Source: Synanceia verrucosa (Eukaryota; Chordata; Actinopteri; Perciformes; Synanceiidae). From it: DNA of 64,000 nt. Below the pieces are notes generated by a model. It saw only the letters and a list, made by a program, of their open reading frames with translations. It ran no database searches and was not told the origin of the DNA. Both the position numbers and the translations under genes were made by a program. The stretch is from assembly GCA_029721515.1 (NCBI GenBank), contig JAQQSB010001353.1:62001-126000 (forward strand), in the 5' to 3' direction. This document shows, one piece after another, positions 30,870-44,662 of the stretch (position 1 is its first letter; every line of letters begins with the position of its first letter).

Positions 30870-32597
30870 TATTACATTTAAAACCTATGTTCTCCTACCT
30901 TTATTATTATTATTACTTTGAACCCACTTTTTTCCTTCTTCTCCCACAGTTTTCAAGCTAGAAACTTCAAACGAACTTCAAAACGACCGGCTTCATCGGG
31001 AATGGTGTGCTTGTATTCAGAATTTCTAAGCCATAACCTTCATAATTTCCGAGTTATTAACCATAATTCAAAAAATTTCCCATTGAAAATGAATGGGAGA
31101 GCTTCAAATTTAAAAAATTTTCAACCTCACTGAACAAACCTTCATAACTCCTTCATACTTTCACTTAGAAACTTCATTCAACTTTCAAAACGCAGCAAAT
31201 TTTCCTGGCTACATATTCATAATTCATCATTTATTCAAAAAAATGTACGGTTCATTCACAATTTCAGCTTATCTCAGACCATGAAATCTTCAAAAATCAG
31301 CCTTTAACATGGGTGTCTATTGCGTGCACTAGAGTGGGAGAACTACACACCTAGAGTGGAGAGCAGTGTCTGAAGCGTCTGAAAAAATATTTTTAAATCG
31401 CGATTGTGAGAGGGCTACGTACGCCCCACGGACATAATTTTTACATCAAAACGTTGGAAATTTCGTCCCGGTCGTAGCGATGTGTCTCTCATGTCTGTGA
31501 GGTTTATAGTTTTGGCTCCAGACCCTTAATTAGGGCGGCACCTCCAGAAATCTCTCCATAGACTGCAATGTTAATTTTCAGAGGAAAAGGCGTGAGGAAG
31601 CAGAGAAACCTCTTGTGTTTAACCTGCCGCTGTCAGCCTTCTGAGTGGGCTAGAGACATAAAATTTACACCGCTGCGATCCTCGTGAGCTCCTGCCGCCC
31701 ACGGTCCAAACCCCAAAGCTGTACTCCTCACGGTTGGGGAGTTATTTAGAGGAGTTCGGCAGGGTCTGACTCAGTTCAAATGAATGGCAGTCTAAGGGGA
31801 CAGAAGCTGGTGCAGGGAGAGGGAGTGAGAAGGGAGGGCCGTCTCCATGGAAACTTGGCCCAGCTCTGTGTGTGGCACTTGACCTGCAGTGAGCATGCCT
31901 GTGATACAGGCTTCTGATTGGTCAATGCTCATGATACAGAGAGTGGATGACATCATCAATCACACACACAAACAGACAGACCAGGGGCGTGTCTAGACTT
32001 TTTCATAGGGGTGGCCCTGGCCCAAGGGGGCCCAAGTCATGCAGGGGTGGCCAGCAGAATTAGGTCAAACTCCAGAGGGTAACTGTTTCCTCACAGGAAG
32101 CTGTGTCTATGACTGTCCTTTCAAAATAAAAGTCCCGAATTCTGATTGAGTCTTCACAGGAAACAAAGTCAGGCACGCACGTAGTGCGTGCTTCGTGTGT
32201 GTTTGATTGCAACATGAATGTGGACAGGCACATTTAACATTCAACTTTTGAATAAAATTCAAACATTTTCACCATTCAGCTTTTTAAATTCAAATTCATG
32301 AATTATACATTCATAATTTTTCAACATTCATTCTGCTTAACCTTCATACTACTACATTCAACCCAGCATTCAGCAGTTTGGCTTCAGCTTTCATTTTCAA
32401 AATTTCAATTCATACAATTCATTCTCATTCAAACATTCAACCCAGCATTCAGCAGTTTGGCTTCAGCTTTCATTTTCAAAATTTCAATTCGTACAATTCA
32501 TTCTCATTCATACATTCAACCCAGCATTAGCATTCGGCAGCGTAGCTTCAGCTGCGGGCATTCACACCCGCAATTGCTTCAGCAATTGCTCTTCTAG
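30870..32597 (+). mobile_element. Family A unit A14 (hybrid head)
   Basis: The head starts as the plain form (TATTACATTTAAAACC) but switches to the palindromic form's right part (TATGTTCTCCTACC and the TTATTATTATT tract). Long tail, one 55-bp hairpin copy (from 32174), two subrepeats, CTAG at 32594-32597. Confidence 0.8.
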
Positions 32598-34406
32598 TAT
32601 TACATTTAAAACCCCCCTACTCAAAACTTTGAACCGCTACTCCTCCTGCAACAGTTTTCGAGAAACGCCTGCTCAAACGCTAAAACGACTGCTCGGCCGG
32701 GAATGGTGTGCTTGTATTCAGAATTTTGATATTCCTTATAATTTCCGAGTTATGGACCATAATCCATTTCAAAATTTCCCATAGGAAATGAATGGGGAGA
32801 GCTTCAGACTTCAGTCATTTTCAACCTCAGTGAACAAACACTCACAGCTCCCTCATAGTTGCATCTAGAAACTCCATTCAACTTGTAAAACGCAGCAAAT
32901 TTTCCTGGCTACATTTTCATAATTCATCATTTATTAAAAAATGTATAGTTTATTCAGCATTTTGCCTTATTTCAGACCATGGAAATCAGAGTTTAACATT
33001 GGTGTCTATTGCGTGCACTAGAGTGGGAGAACTACACACCTAGAGTGGAGAGCAGCTACTGCATCAGCTGAAAAAATATTTTTAAAACGGCGATTGTGAG
33101 GGCTACGTACGCCCCACGGACATAATTTATACATCAAAACGTTGGAAATTTCGTCCCGGTCGTAGTGATGTGTCTCTCGTGTCTGTGAGGTTTATAGTTT
33201 TGGCTCCAGACCCTTAATTAGGCGGCACCTCCAGAAATCCCTCCATAGACTGCAATGTTAATTTTCAGAGGAAAAGGCGTGAGAGAGCAGAAAAACCTCT
33301 TGTGTTTAACCTGCCGCTGTCAGCCTTCTGAGTGGACTAGAGACATAAAATTTACATCGCTGCGATCGTTATGAGCTCCTGCCGCCCACGGTCCAAACCC
33401 CAAAGCTGTACTCCTCACGGTTTTGGAGTTATTCAGAGGAGTTTGGCAGGGTCTGACTCAGTTCAAATGAATGGCAGTCTATGGGGACAGATGCTGGTGC
33501 AGGGAGAGGGAGTGAGAAGGAGGGGCCGTCTCCATGGAAACGGCCCAGCTCTGTGTGTGGCACTTGGGCTGCAGTGAGCATGTCTGGGGCTTATACAGGC
33601 TTCTGATTGGTCAATGCTCATGATACAGAGAGTGGATGACATCATCAATCACACACACACAGACAGACCAGGGGCGTGTCTAGACTTTTTTTAAAGGGGG
33701 CCCGGGCCCAAGGCGGGCCCAAGTCATGCAGGGGTGGCCAGCAGAATTAGGTCAAACTCCAGAGGGTAACTGTTTCCTCACAGGAAGCTGTGTCTATGAC
33801 TGTCCTTTCAAAATAAAAGTCCCGAATTCTGATTGAGTCTTCACAGGAAACAAAGTCAGGCCTTGCGTAGTGCGTGCCGTGTGTTTGATTGCAACATGGA
33901 TTTGGGACAGGCACGCATACGTGGTGCGTGCTTGATGTGTTCGATTGCAACATGGATCTGGGACAGGCACACATTTACATTCAACTTTTGAATATATTTC
34001 ACCATTCAGCTTTTAAATTCAAATTCATGGATTATACATTCATAATTTTTCAACATTCATTCTGCTTAACCTTCATACTACTACATTCAACCCAGCATTT
34101 AGCAGTTTGTCTTCAGCTTTTATTTTCAAAATTTCAATTCATACAAATTCATTCTCATTCAAACATTCAACCCAGCATTCAGCAGTTTGGCTTAGGCTTT
34201 TATTTTAAAAATTTCAATTAATAAAATTCATTCTCATTCAAACATTCAACCCAGCATTCAGCATTTTGGAATAAGCTTTAATTTTAAAAAATTCAATTCA
34301 TACAATTTATTCTCATTCATACATTCAACCCAGCATTAGCATTCAGCAGCGTAGCTTCAGCTGCGGGCATTCACACCCATAATTGCTTCAGCAATTGCTC
34401 TTCTAG
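32598..34406 (+). mobile_element. Family A unit A15
   Basis: Plain head with a diverged middle (CTGCAACAGTTTTCGAG), long tail, two degenerate 55-bp hairpin copies (about 33858-33966), and three subrepeats from 34085, the third eroded. At about 1.81 kb it is the longest typical A unit. CTAG is at 34403-34406. Confidence 0.8.
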
Positions 34407-36037
34407 TGGTGTGAATGCCCAAAGCATTCACACCTATGTTCTCCTACCTTTATTATTATTATTTTTCTTCCCCCAGTTTTTTGGCTCCTTCTTCTCCCAC
34501 AGTTTTCAAGCTAGAAACTTCAAACCAACTTCAAAACGTCTGCGGCTTCATCGGGACACGTGTGCTATTACTTTTCATAACCGTAACCTTCATAATTTCC
34601 GAGTTATGGACCATAATCCATTTCAAAATTTCCCATAGGAAATGAATGGGGAGAGCTTCAGACTTTTTCAGTCATTTAACCTCACTGAACAAACACTCAC
34701 AGCTTCCTCATAGTTGGGCCTAGAAACTCCATTCAACTTGGAAAACGCAGCAAATTTTCCTGGCTACATTTTCATAATTCATCATTTATTAAAAAATGTA
34801 TAGTTTATTCAGCATTTTGCCTTATGTCAGACCATGGAGAGCAGAGTTTAACATGGGTGTCTATTGCGTGCACTAGAGTGGGAGAACTACACACCTAGAG
34901 TGGAGAGCAGCTTCTGCATCAGCTGAAAAAATATTTTAAATCGGCGATTGTGAGGGCTACATTACGCCCCACGGACATAATTTATACATCAAAATGTTGG
35001 AAATCTTCGCCCGATCGTAGCGATGTGCCTCTGGTGTCTGTGAGGTTTATAGTTTTGGCTCCAGACCCTTAATTAGAGGCGGCACCTCCAAGAATCCCTC
35101 CATAGACTGCAATGTTAAATTTCAGAGGAAAAGGCGTGAGGAAGCAGAGAAACCTCTGGTGTTTAACCTGCCGCTGTCAGCCTTCTGAGTGGGCTAGAGA
35201 CATAAAATTGACACCGCTGCGATCCTCGGAGCTCCTGTCGCCCACGGTCCAAACCCCAAAGCTGTACTCCTCACGGTTGTGGAGTTATTTAGAGGAGTTT
35301 GGCAGGGTCTGACTCAGTTCAAATGAATGGCAGTCTATGGGGACAGAAGCTGGGGCAGGAGAGGGAGTGAGAAGGGAGGGGCCGTCTCCATGGAAACTTG
35401 GCCCAGCTCTGTGTGTGGCACTTGGGCTGCAGTGAGCATGTCTGTGATACAGGCTTCTGATTGGTCAATGCTCATGATAAAGAGAGTGGATGCCATAATC
35501 AATCATTCATATACAGACTGACCAGGGGTGCGTCTAGACTTTTTCATAGGGGTGGCCCTGGCCCAAGGGGGGCCCAAGTCAGTCAGGGGGTGGCCAGCAG
35601 AATTAAATTCAAACATTTTCACCATTCAGCTTTTACATTCAAATTCATGGATTATACATTCATAATTTTTCAACATTCATTCTGCTTAACCTTCATACTA
35701 CTACATTCAACCCAGCATTCAGCAGTTTGGCTTAGGCTTTTATTTTCAAAATTTCAATTCATACAATTCATTCTCATTCAAACATTCAACCCAGCGTTCA
35801 GCAGTTTGCTTAGGCTTTTATTTTCAAAGTTTCAATTCATACAATTCATTCTCATTCAAACATTCAACCCAGCATTCAGCAGTTTGGCTTCAGCTTTCAT
35901 TTTCAAAATTTCAATTGCATAATTCATTCTCATTCATACATTCAACCCAGCATTCAGCAGCATTCAGCAGCATTCAGCAGCGTAGCTTCAGCTGCGGGCA
36001 TTCACACCCGCAATTGCTTCAGCAATTGCTCTTCTAG
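34407..36037 (+). mobile_element. Family A unit A16
   Basis: Palindromic head, long tail, three subrepeats from 35706. The terminal segment has a triplicated CATTCAGCAG just before the hairpins. CTAG is at 36034-36037. Confidence 0.8.
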
Positions 36038-37803
36038 TTGGTGTGAATGCCCAAAGCATTCACACCTATGTTCTCCTACCTTTATTATTACATTTAAAAC
36101 CCCCTACTCAAAACTTTGAACCGCTTCTTCCTCCGCACAGTTTTCAAGCTAGAAACTTCAAACCAACTTCAAAACGTGCGGCTTCATCGGGACACGTGTG
36201 CTGTATTCAGAATTTTGATAACCGTAACCTTCATAATTTCCGAGTTATTAACCATAATTCATTTCAAAATTTTCCCATTGAAAATGAATGGGGAGAGCTT
36301 CAGACTTTTTCAGTCATTTAACCTCACTGAACAAACCTTCATAACTCCTTCATAATTGGACTTAGAAACTTCATTCAACTTTCAAAACGCAGGAAATTTC
36401 CCTGGCTACATATTCATAAATCATTGTCTATTCAAAAAATGTACGGTTCATTCACAATTTCAGCATATCTCAGACCATGAAATCTTCAAAAATCAGCCTT
36501 TAACATGGGTGTCTATTGCGTGCACTAGAGTGGGAGAACTACACACCTAGAGTGGAGAGCAGTGTCTGAAGCGTCTGAAAAAAATATTTTTAAATCGCGA
36601 TTGTGAGGGCTACGTACACCCCACGGACATAATTTTTACATCAAAACGTTGGAAATCTTGTCCCGATCGTAGCGATGTGTCTCTCGTGTCTGTGAGGTTT
36701 ATAGTTTTGGCTCCAGACCCTTAATCAGGGCGGCACCTCCAGAAATCCCTCCATAGACTGCAATGTTAAATTTCAGAGGAAAAGGCGTGAGAGAGCAGAA
36801 AAACCTCTCGTGTTTAACCTGCCGCTGTCAGCCTTCTGAGTGGACTAGAGACATAAAATTTACATCGCTGCGATCGTTGCGAGCTCCTGCCGCCCACGGT
36901 CCAAACCCCAAAGCTGTACTCCTTACGGTTGTGGAGTTATTTAGAGGAGTTTGGCAGGGTCTGACTCAGTTCAAATGAATGGCAGTCTATGGGGACAGAG
37001 GCTGGGGCAGGGAGAGGGAGTGAGAAGGGAGGGGCCGTCTCCATGGAAACGGCCCAGCTCTGTGTGTGGCACTTGGGCTGCAGTGAGCATGTCTGTGATA
37101 CAGGCTTCTGATTGGTCAATGCTCATGATAAAGAGAGTGGATGCCATAATCAATCATTCATATACAGACTGACCAGGGGTGCGTCTAGACTTTTTCATAG
37201 GGGTGGCCCTGGCCCGAGGGGGGCCCAAGTCAGTCAGGGGTGGCCAGCAGAGTTATATGATATGCATGCATCTCCCTCAACATAGCATTGTTAAATTCAA
37301 ACATTTTCACCGTTCAGCTTTTACATTCAAATTCATGGATTATACATTCATCATTTTTCAACATTCATTCTGCTTAACCTTCATACTACTACATTCAACC
37401 CAGCATTCAGCAGTTTGCTTAGGCTTTTATTTTCAAAGTTTCTATTCATACAATTCATTCTCCTTCAAACATTCAACCCAGCATTCAGCAGTTTGCTTAG
37501 GCTTTTATTTTCAAAGTTTCTATTCATACAATTCATTCTCCTTCAAACATTCAACCCAGCATTCAGCAGTTTGCTTAGGCTTTTATTTTCAAAGTTTCTA
37601 TTCATACAATTCATTCTCCTTCAAACATTCAACCCAGCATTCAGCAGTTTGGCTTCAGCTTTTATTTTCAAAATTTCAATTCATACAATTCATTCTCATT
37701 CAAACATTCAACCCAGCATTCAGCAGCATTCAGCAGCATTCAGCAGCGTAGCTTCAGCTGCGGGCATTCACACCCGCAATTGCTTCAGCAATTGCTCTTC
37801 TAG
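36038..37803 (+). mobile_element. Family A unit A17 (hybrid head)
   Basis: The head starts palindromic (GGTGTGAATGC...) and then switches to the plain form (TTACATTTAAAACC) at about 36085. Long tail, four subrepeats from 37391, a CATTCAGCAG triplication, and CTAG at 37800-37803. It is nearly the same as A11 across core, tail and subrepeats. Confidence 0.82.
37391..37703 (+). repeat. 78-79 bp subrepeat, 4 copies
   Basis: Copies start at 37391, 37469, 37547 and 37625. The first three are the same 78-bp sequence as the triplet at 15803-16036, about 21.6 kb away. Confidence 0.9.
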
Positions 37804-39421
37804 TATTACATTTAAAACCCCCCTACTCAAAACTTTGAACCGCTACTCCTCCCGCACCGTTGGTCGTAGAAACTGCCGTTCAACGCCAAAACGACCGGCT
37901 CGGCCGGGACATGGTGTGCTTGTATTCAGAATTTTGATATTCCTTATAATTTCCGAGTTATGGCCCATAATTCATTTCAAAATTTCCATAGGAAATGAAT
38001 GGGAGAGCTTCAGACTTTTTCAGTCATTTAACCTCAGTGAACAAACACTCACAGGTTCCTCGTAGTTGGGCCTAGAAACTCCATTCAACTTGGAAAACGC
38101 AGCAAATTTTCCTGGCTACATTTTCATAATTCATCATTTATTAAAAAAATGTATAGTTTATTCAGCATTTTGCCTTATGTCAGACCATGGAAATCTTCAA
38201 AAATCAGCCTTTAACATGGGTGTCTATTGCGTGCACTAGAGTGGGAGAACTACACACCTAGAGTGGAGAGCAGCTTCTGCATCAGCTGAAAAAATATTTT
38301 GAAAGGGCGATTGCGAGGGCTACGTATGCCCCACTGACATAATTTATACATCAAAACGTTGGAAATTTCGCCCCGGTCGTAGCGATGTGCGTCTGGTGTC
38401 TGTGAGGTTTATAGTTTTGGCTCCAGACCCTTAATTAGGGGGGCACCTCCAAGAATCCCTCCATAGACTGCAATGTTAAATTTCAGAGGAAAAGGCGTGA
38501 GGAAGCAGAAAAACCTCTGGTGTTTAACCTGCCGCTGTCAGCCTTCTGAGTGGGCTAGAGACATGAAATTTACACCGCTGCGACCCTCACGAGCTCCTGC
38601 CGCCCACGGTCCAAACCCCAAAGCTGTACTCCTTACGGTTGTGGAGTTATTTAGAGGAGTTCGGCAGGGTCTGACTCAGTTCAAATGAATGGCAGTCTAT
38701 GGGGACAGAGGCTGGTGCAGGGAGAGGGAGTGAGAAGGGAGGGGCCGTCACCATGGAAACGGCCCAGCTCTGTGTGTGGCACTTGGGCTGCAGTGAGCAT
38801 GTCTGTGATACAGGCTTCTGATTGGTCAATGCTCATGATAAAGACAGTGGATGCCATAATCAATCATTCATATACAGACTGACCAGGGGTGCGTCTAGAC
38901 TTTTTCATAGGGGTGGCCCTGGCCCGAGGGGGGCCCAAGTCAGTCAGGGGTGGCCAGCAGAGTTATATGATATGCATGCATCTCCCTCAACATAGCATTG
39001 TTAAATTCAAACATTTTCACCATTCAGCTTTTACATTCAAATTCATGGATTATACATTCATAATTTTTCAACATTCATTCTGCTTAACCTTCATACTACT
39101 ACATTCAACCCAGCATTTAGCAGTTTGCTTAGGCTTTTATTTTTAAAGTTTCTATTCATACAATTCATTCTCCTTCAAACATTCAACCCAGCATTCAGCA
39201 GTTTGCTTAGGCTTTTATTTTCAAAGTTTCAATTCATACAATTCATTCTCATTCAAACATTCAACCCAGCATTCAGCAGTTTGGCTTCAGCTTTCATTTT
39301 CAAAATTTCAATTCGTACAATTCATTCTCATTCATACATTCAACCCAGCATTAGCATTCAGCAGCGTAGCTTCAGCTGCGGGCATTCACACCCGCAATTG
39401 CTTCAGCAATTGCTCTTCTAG
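37804..39421 (+). mobile_element. Family A unit A18
   Basis: Plain head, long tail, three subrepeats from 39100. Unusually, the ATCTTCAAAAATCAGCC segment typical of palindromic-head units occurs with a plain head. CTAG is at 39418-39421. Confidence 0.8.
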
Positions 39422-40793
39422 TATTACATTTAAAACCCCCCTACTCAAAACTTTGAACCGCTACTCCTCCCGCACCGTTGGTCGTAGAAACGCCGCTCCA
39501 GCGCCAAAACGACCCGGCTCGGCCGGGAATGGTGTGCTTGTATTCAGAATTTTGATGTTCCTTATATTTTCCGAGTTATGGCCCATAATCCATTTCAAAA
39601 TTTCCCATAGGAAATGAATGGGGCTTCAGACTTTTTCAGTCATTTAACCTCACTGAACAAACACTCACAGCTTCCTCGTAGTTGGGCCTAGAAACTCCAT
39701 TCAACTTGGAAAACGCAGCAAATTTTCCTGGCTACATTTTCATAATTCATCATTTATTAAAAATGTATAGTTTATTCAGCATTTTGCCTTATGTCAGACC
39801 ATTGAAAGCAGAGTTTAACATGGGTGTCTATTGCGTGCACTAGAGTGGGAGAACTACACACCTAGAGTGGAGAGCAGCTTCTGCATCAGCTGAAAAAATA
39901 TTTTGAAACGGCGATTGCGAGGGCTACGTACGCCCCACTGACATAATTTATACATCAAAATGTTGGAAATTTCGTCCCGGTCGTATTGATGTGCCTCACA
40001 TGCCTGTGAGATTTATAGTTTTGGCTCCAGACCCTTAATTAGGGCGGCACCTCCAAGAATCCCTCCATAGACTGCAATGTTAAATTTCAGAGGAAAAGGC
40101 GTGAGGAAGCAGAGAAACCTCTCGTGTTTAACCTGCCGCTGTCAGCCTTCTGAGTGGGCTAGAGACATAAAATTTACATCGCTGCGATCGTCGCGAGCTC
40201 CTGCCGCCCACGGTCCAAACCCCAAAGCTGTACTCCTCACGGTTTTGGAGTTATTTAGAGGAGTTTGGCAGGGTCTGACTCAGTTCAAATGAATGGCAGC
40301 CTAAGGGGGCAGAAGGAGACAGAGGCTGGTGCAGGGAGAGGGAGTGAGAAGGGAGGGGCCGTCTCCATGGAAACGGCCCAGCTGTGTGTGTGGCACTTGG
40401 GCTGCAGTGAGCATGCCTGTGATACAGGCTTCTGATTGGTCAATGCTAATTATATACTTCACCATGTATATATTTCACCATTCAGCTTTTAAATTCAAAT
40501 TCATTAATTATACATTCATAATTTTTCAACATTCATTTTGCTTAACCTTCATATTACTACATTCAACCCAGCATTCAGCAGTTTGGCTTCAGCTTTTATT
40601 TTCAAAATTTCTATTCATACAATTCATTCTCATTCAAAAATTCAACCCAGCATTCAGCAGTTTGGCTTAGGCTTTTATTTTCAAACATTCAATTCATACT
40701 CATTCATACATTCAACCCAACATTAGCATTCGGCAGCGTAGCTTCAGCTGCGGGCATTCACACCCGCAATTGCTTCAGCAATTGCTCTTCTAG
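39422..40793 (+). mobile_element. Family A unit A19
   Basis: Plain head, short tail, two subrepeats; the terminal subrepeat is shortened (TTTTCAAACATTCAATTCATACTC). It shares the rare GATGTTCCTTATATTTTCC and GACCATTGAAAG variants with the next unit. CTAG is at 40790-40793. Confidence 0.8.
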
Positions 40794-42332
40794 TATTACA
40801 TTTAAAACCCCCCTACTCAAAACTTTGAACCGCTACTCCTCCCGCACCGTTGGTCGTAGAAACGCCGTTCCCGCGCCAAAACGACCGGCTCGGCCGGGAA
40901 TGGTGTGCTTGTATTCAGAATTTTGATGTTCCTTATATTTTCCGAGTTATGGCCCATAATCCATTTCAAAATTTCCCATAGGAAATGAATGGGGCTTCAG
41001 ACTTTTTCAGTCATTTAACCTCACTGAACAAACACTCACAGCTTCCTCGTAGTTGGGCCTAGAAACTCCATTCAACTTGGAAAACGCAGCAAATTTTCCT
41101 GGCTACATTTTCATAATTCATCATTTATTAAAAAAATGTATAGTTTATTCAGCATTTTGCCTTATGTCAGACCATTGAAAGCAGAGTTTAACATGGGTGT
41201 CTATTGCGTGCACTAGAGTGGGAGAACTACACACCTAGAGTGGAGAGCAGCTTCTGCATCAGCTGAAAAAATATTTTGAAACGGCGATTGCGAGGGCTAC
41301 GTACGCCCCACTGACATAATTTATACATCAAAATGTTGGAAATTTCGTCCCGGTCGTATTGATGTGCCTCACATGCCTGTGAGATTTATAGTTTTGGCTC
41401 CAGACCCTTAATTAGGGCGGCACCTCCAAGAATCCCTCCATAGACTGCAATGTTAAATTTCAGAGGAAAAGGCGTGAGGAAGCAGAGAAACCTCTCGTGT
41501 TTAACCTGCCGCTGTCAGCCTTCTGAGTGGGCTAGAGACATAAAATTTACATCGCTGCGATCGTCGTGAGCTCCTGCCGCCCACGGTCCAAACCCCAAAG
41601 CTGTACTCCTCACGGTTTTGGAGTTATTTAGAGGAGTTTGGCAGGGTCTGACTCAGTTCAAATGAATGGCAGCCTAAGGGGGCAGAAGGAGACAGAGGCT
41701 GGTGCAGGGAGAGGGAGTGAGAAGGGAGGGGCCGTCTCCATGGAAACGGCCCAGCTGTGTGTGTGGCACTTGGGCTGCAGTGAGCATGCCTGTGATACAG
41801 GCTTCTGATTGGTCAATGCTAATTATATACTTCACCATGTATATATTTCACCATTCAGCTTTTAAATTCAAATTCATGGATTATACATTCATAATTTTTC
41901 AACATTCATTCTGCTTAACCTTCATACTACTACATTCAACCCAGCATTCAGCAGTTTGCTTAGGCTTTTATTTTCAAAGTTTCTATTCATACAATTCATT
42001 CTCCTTCAAACATTCAACCCAGCGTTCAGCAGTTTGGCTTCAGCTTTCATTTTCAAAGTTTCAATTCATACAATTCATTCTCATTCAAACATTCAACCCA
42101 GCATTCAGCAGTTTGGCTTCAGCTTTCATTTTCAAAGTTTCAATTCATACAATTCATTCTCATTCAAACATTCAACCCAGCATTCAGCAGTTTGGCTTCA
42201 GCTTTCATTTTCAAAGTTTCAATTCGTACAATTCATTCTCATTCAAACATTCAACCCAGCATTAGCATTCGGCAGCGTAGCTTCAGCTGCGGGCATTCAC
42301 ACCCGCAATTGCTTCAGCAATTGCTCTTCTAG
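40794..42332 (+). mobile_element. Family A unit A20
   Basis: Plain head and short tail like A19, with four subrepeats from 41935. Head and core are almost the same as A19, pointing to a recent unit duplication followed by change in subrepeat number. CTAG is at 42329-42332. Confidence 0.8.
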
Positions 42333-43798
42333 TATTACATTTAAAACCCCCCTACTCAAAACTTTGAACCGCTACTCCTCCCGCACCGGTGGTCAAGCTA
42401 GAAACGCCGCTTCAAAGCGCCTAAAACGACCCGGCTCGGCCGGGAATGGTGTGCTTGTATTCAGAATTTTGATATTCCTTATAATTTCCGAGTTATGGAC
42501 CATAATCCATTTCAAAATTTCCCATAGGAAATGAATGGGGCTTCAGACTTTTTCAGTCATTTAACCTCACTGAACAAACACTCACAGCTTCCTCGTAGTT
42601 GGGCCTAGAAACTCCATTCAACTTGGAAAACGCAGCAAATTTTCCTGGCTACATTTTCATAATTCATCATTTATTAAAAAAATGTATAGTTTATTCAGCA
42701 TTTTGCCTTATGTCAGACCATGGAGAGAAGAGTTTAACATGGGTGTCTATTATGTGCACTAGAGTGGGAGAACTACACACCTAGAGTGGAGAGCAGCTTC
42801 TGCATCAGCTGAAAAAATATTTTAAAACGGCGATTGCGAGGGCTACGTACGCCCCACCGACATAATTTATACATCAAAATGTTGGAAATTTCGCCCCGGT
42901 CGTAGTGATGTGCGTCTGGTGTCTGTGAGGTTTATAGTTTTGGCTCCAGACCCTTAATTAGGGCGGCACCTCCAAGAATCCCTCCATAGACTGCAATGTT
43001 AAATTTCAGAGGAAAAGGCGTGAGGAAGCAGAGAAACCTCTGGTGTTTAACCTGCCGCTGTCAGCCTTCTGAGTGGGCTAGAGACATGAAATTTACACCG
43101 CTGCGATCCTCGGGAGCTCCTGCCGCCCACGGTCCAAACCCCAAAGCTGTACTCCTTACGGTTGTGGAGTTATTTAGAGGAGTTTGGCAGGGTCTGACTC
43201 AGTTCAAATGAATGGCAGCCTAAGGGGGCAGAAGGAGACAGAGGCTGGTGCAGGGAGAGGGAGTGAGAAGGGAGGGGCCGTCTCCATGGAAACGGCCCAG
43301 CTTTGTGTGTGGCACTTGAGCTGCAGTGAGCATGCCTGTGATACAGGCTTCTGATTGGTCAGTGCTAATTATATACTTCACCATGTATATACTTCACCAT
43401 TCAGCTTTTAAATTCAAATTCATGGATTATACATTCATAATTTTTCAACATTCATTCTGCGAAACCTTCATACTACGACATTCAACCCAGCATTTAGCAG
43501 TTTGCTTAGGCTTTTATTTTCAAAGTTTCTATTCATACAATTCATTCTCCTTCAAACATTCAACCCAGCGTTCAGCAGTTTGCTTAGGCTTTTATTTTCA
43601 AAGTTTCAATTCATACAATTCATTCTCATTCAAACATTGAACCCAGCATTCAGCAGTTTGGCTTCAGCTTTCATTTTCAAAATTTCAATTCGTACAATTC
43701 ATTCTCATTCATACGTTCGACCCAGCATTAGCATTCGGCAGCGTAGCTTCAGCTGCGGGCATTCACACCCGCAATTGCTTCAGCAATTGCTCTTCTAG
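42333..43798 (+). mobile_element. Family A unit A21
   Basis: Plain head that acquires palindromic-type bases (GGTCAAGCTAGAAACGCCGC), short tail, three subrepeats from 43479. CTAG is at 43795-43798. Confidence 0.8.
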
Positions 43799-44352
43799 TT
43801 GGTGTGAATGCCCAAAGGCATTCACACCTATGTTCTCCTCCGTCCTTTATTATTATTATTATTCTTCCCCCCAGTTTTTTAGACCGCTACTAGTCCTAGA
43901 CGCTTCGACTTAAAAATACCATTCAAATTGCAAAATGTTCGTCTATATCGGGAATAGTGCGCTTGTATTCGGAATTTTGATAAACCTCATGGTTATTAAG
44001 TTATTAACCATAATTCATCAAAAAAAATACATTGGAGTCAATGGGGATTTTTCTAGTGCTCCCTCTGCTGGGTCCCAGTGATACAATTCACTCTCTTCAC
44101 GGTTCAGACAACCGTCACCTTCAACTTCATAATCACCACAAACATTAACATGACCTATGAACAGACACAACAGACAATTCAGACCACAATAAACACATGA
44201 AATAACATTCCCCAGGAAGTTATTCCACAAGCAGTTTCAGTAATCAAATCACAGAGGCATTCTGGGAAGTTTCCTCCCAGTCGTCGTGAGGCTCGGCATT
44301 CAGCATGACCAGATCGCCTTAAAGCCAGTACGACTCCCTTCTGTGTTTGAAA

Positions 44353-44426
44353 GCTGCCTATAGCTCAGTCGGTAGAGCACTCACCTTTCAACCCCAACGT
44401 CACAAGTTCGAATCCGGGCTCTGGCA
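44353..44426 (+). tRNA. tRNA-like sequence 1 (probably degenerate)
   Basis: It is 74 nt long. The internal promoter A box is TAGCTCAGTCGGTAGAGCA and the B box AGTTCGAATCC, at normal tRNA spacing. The D arm is good (GCTC / GAGC). The T stem and acceptor stem pair poorly when I fold them by hand, and the anticodon stem is weak, although a CTTTCAA loop is possible. It is likely a tRNA pseudogene or SINE-type head rather than a working tRNA. Confidence 0.35.
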
Positions 44427-44587
44427 AACAAATGAAATACTATAACTACTGGTTCAAAATGCTTTTAGCTGAAGCTATTAATCGTTAGCAGTTGAGATTA
44501 ATTAGTTAATCGAGACAAATAGGCTATATACTATCGGACCGATACGATACTACTAATACTATACCACTTCTTCCTTCTGCTTGACAG

Positions 44588-44662
44588 CTCGAGAATAGCT
44601 CAGTGGATAAAGCAGATGTCTCGCATTGCAGAGGCTGTGAGTTCAAGTCCAGCTTAGGACCC
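44588..44662 (+). tRNA. tRNA-like sequence 2 (probably degenerate)
   Basis: A box TAGCTCAGTGGATAAAGCA and B box GAGTTCAAGTCC are spaced as in a tRNA. A GTCTC / GAGGC stem is possible in the anticodon arm, but it is displaced by about three bases and its loop is 8 nt. T-stem pairing is poor. It is not the same sequence as the first tRNA-like element 230 bp upstream. Confidence 0.3.
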
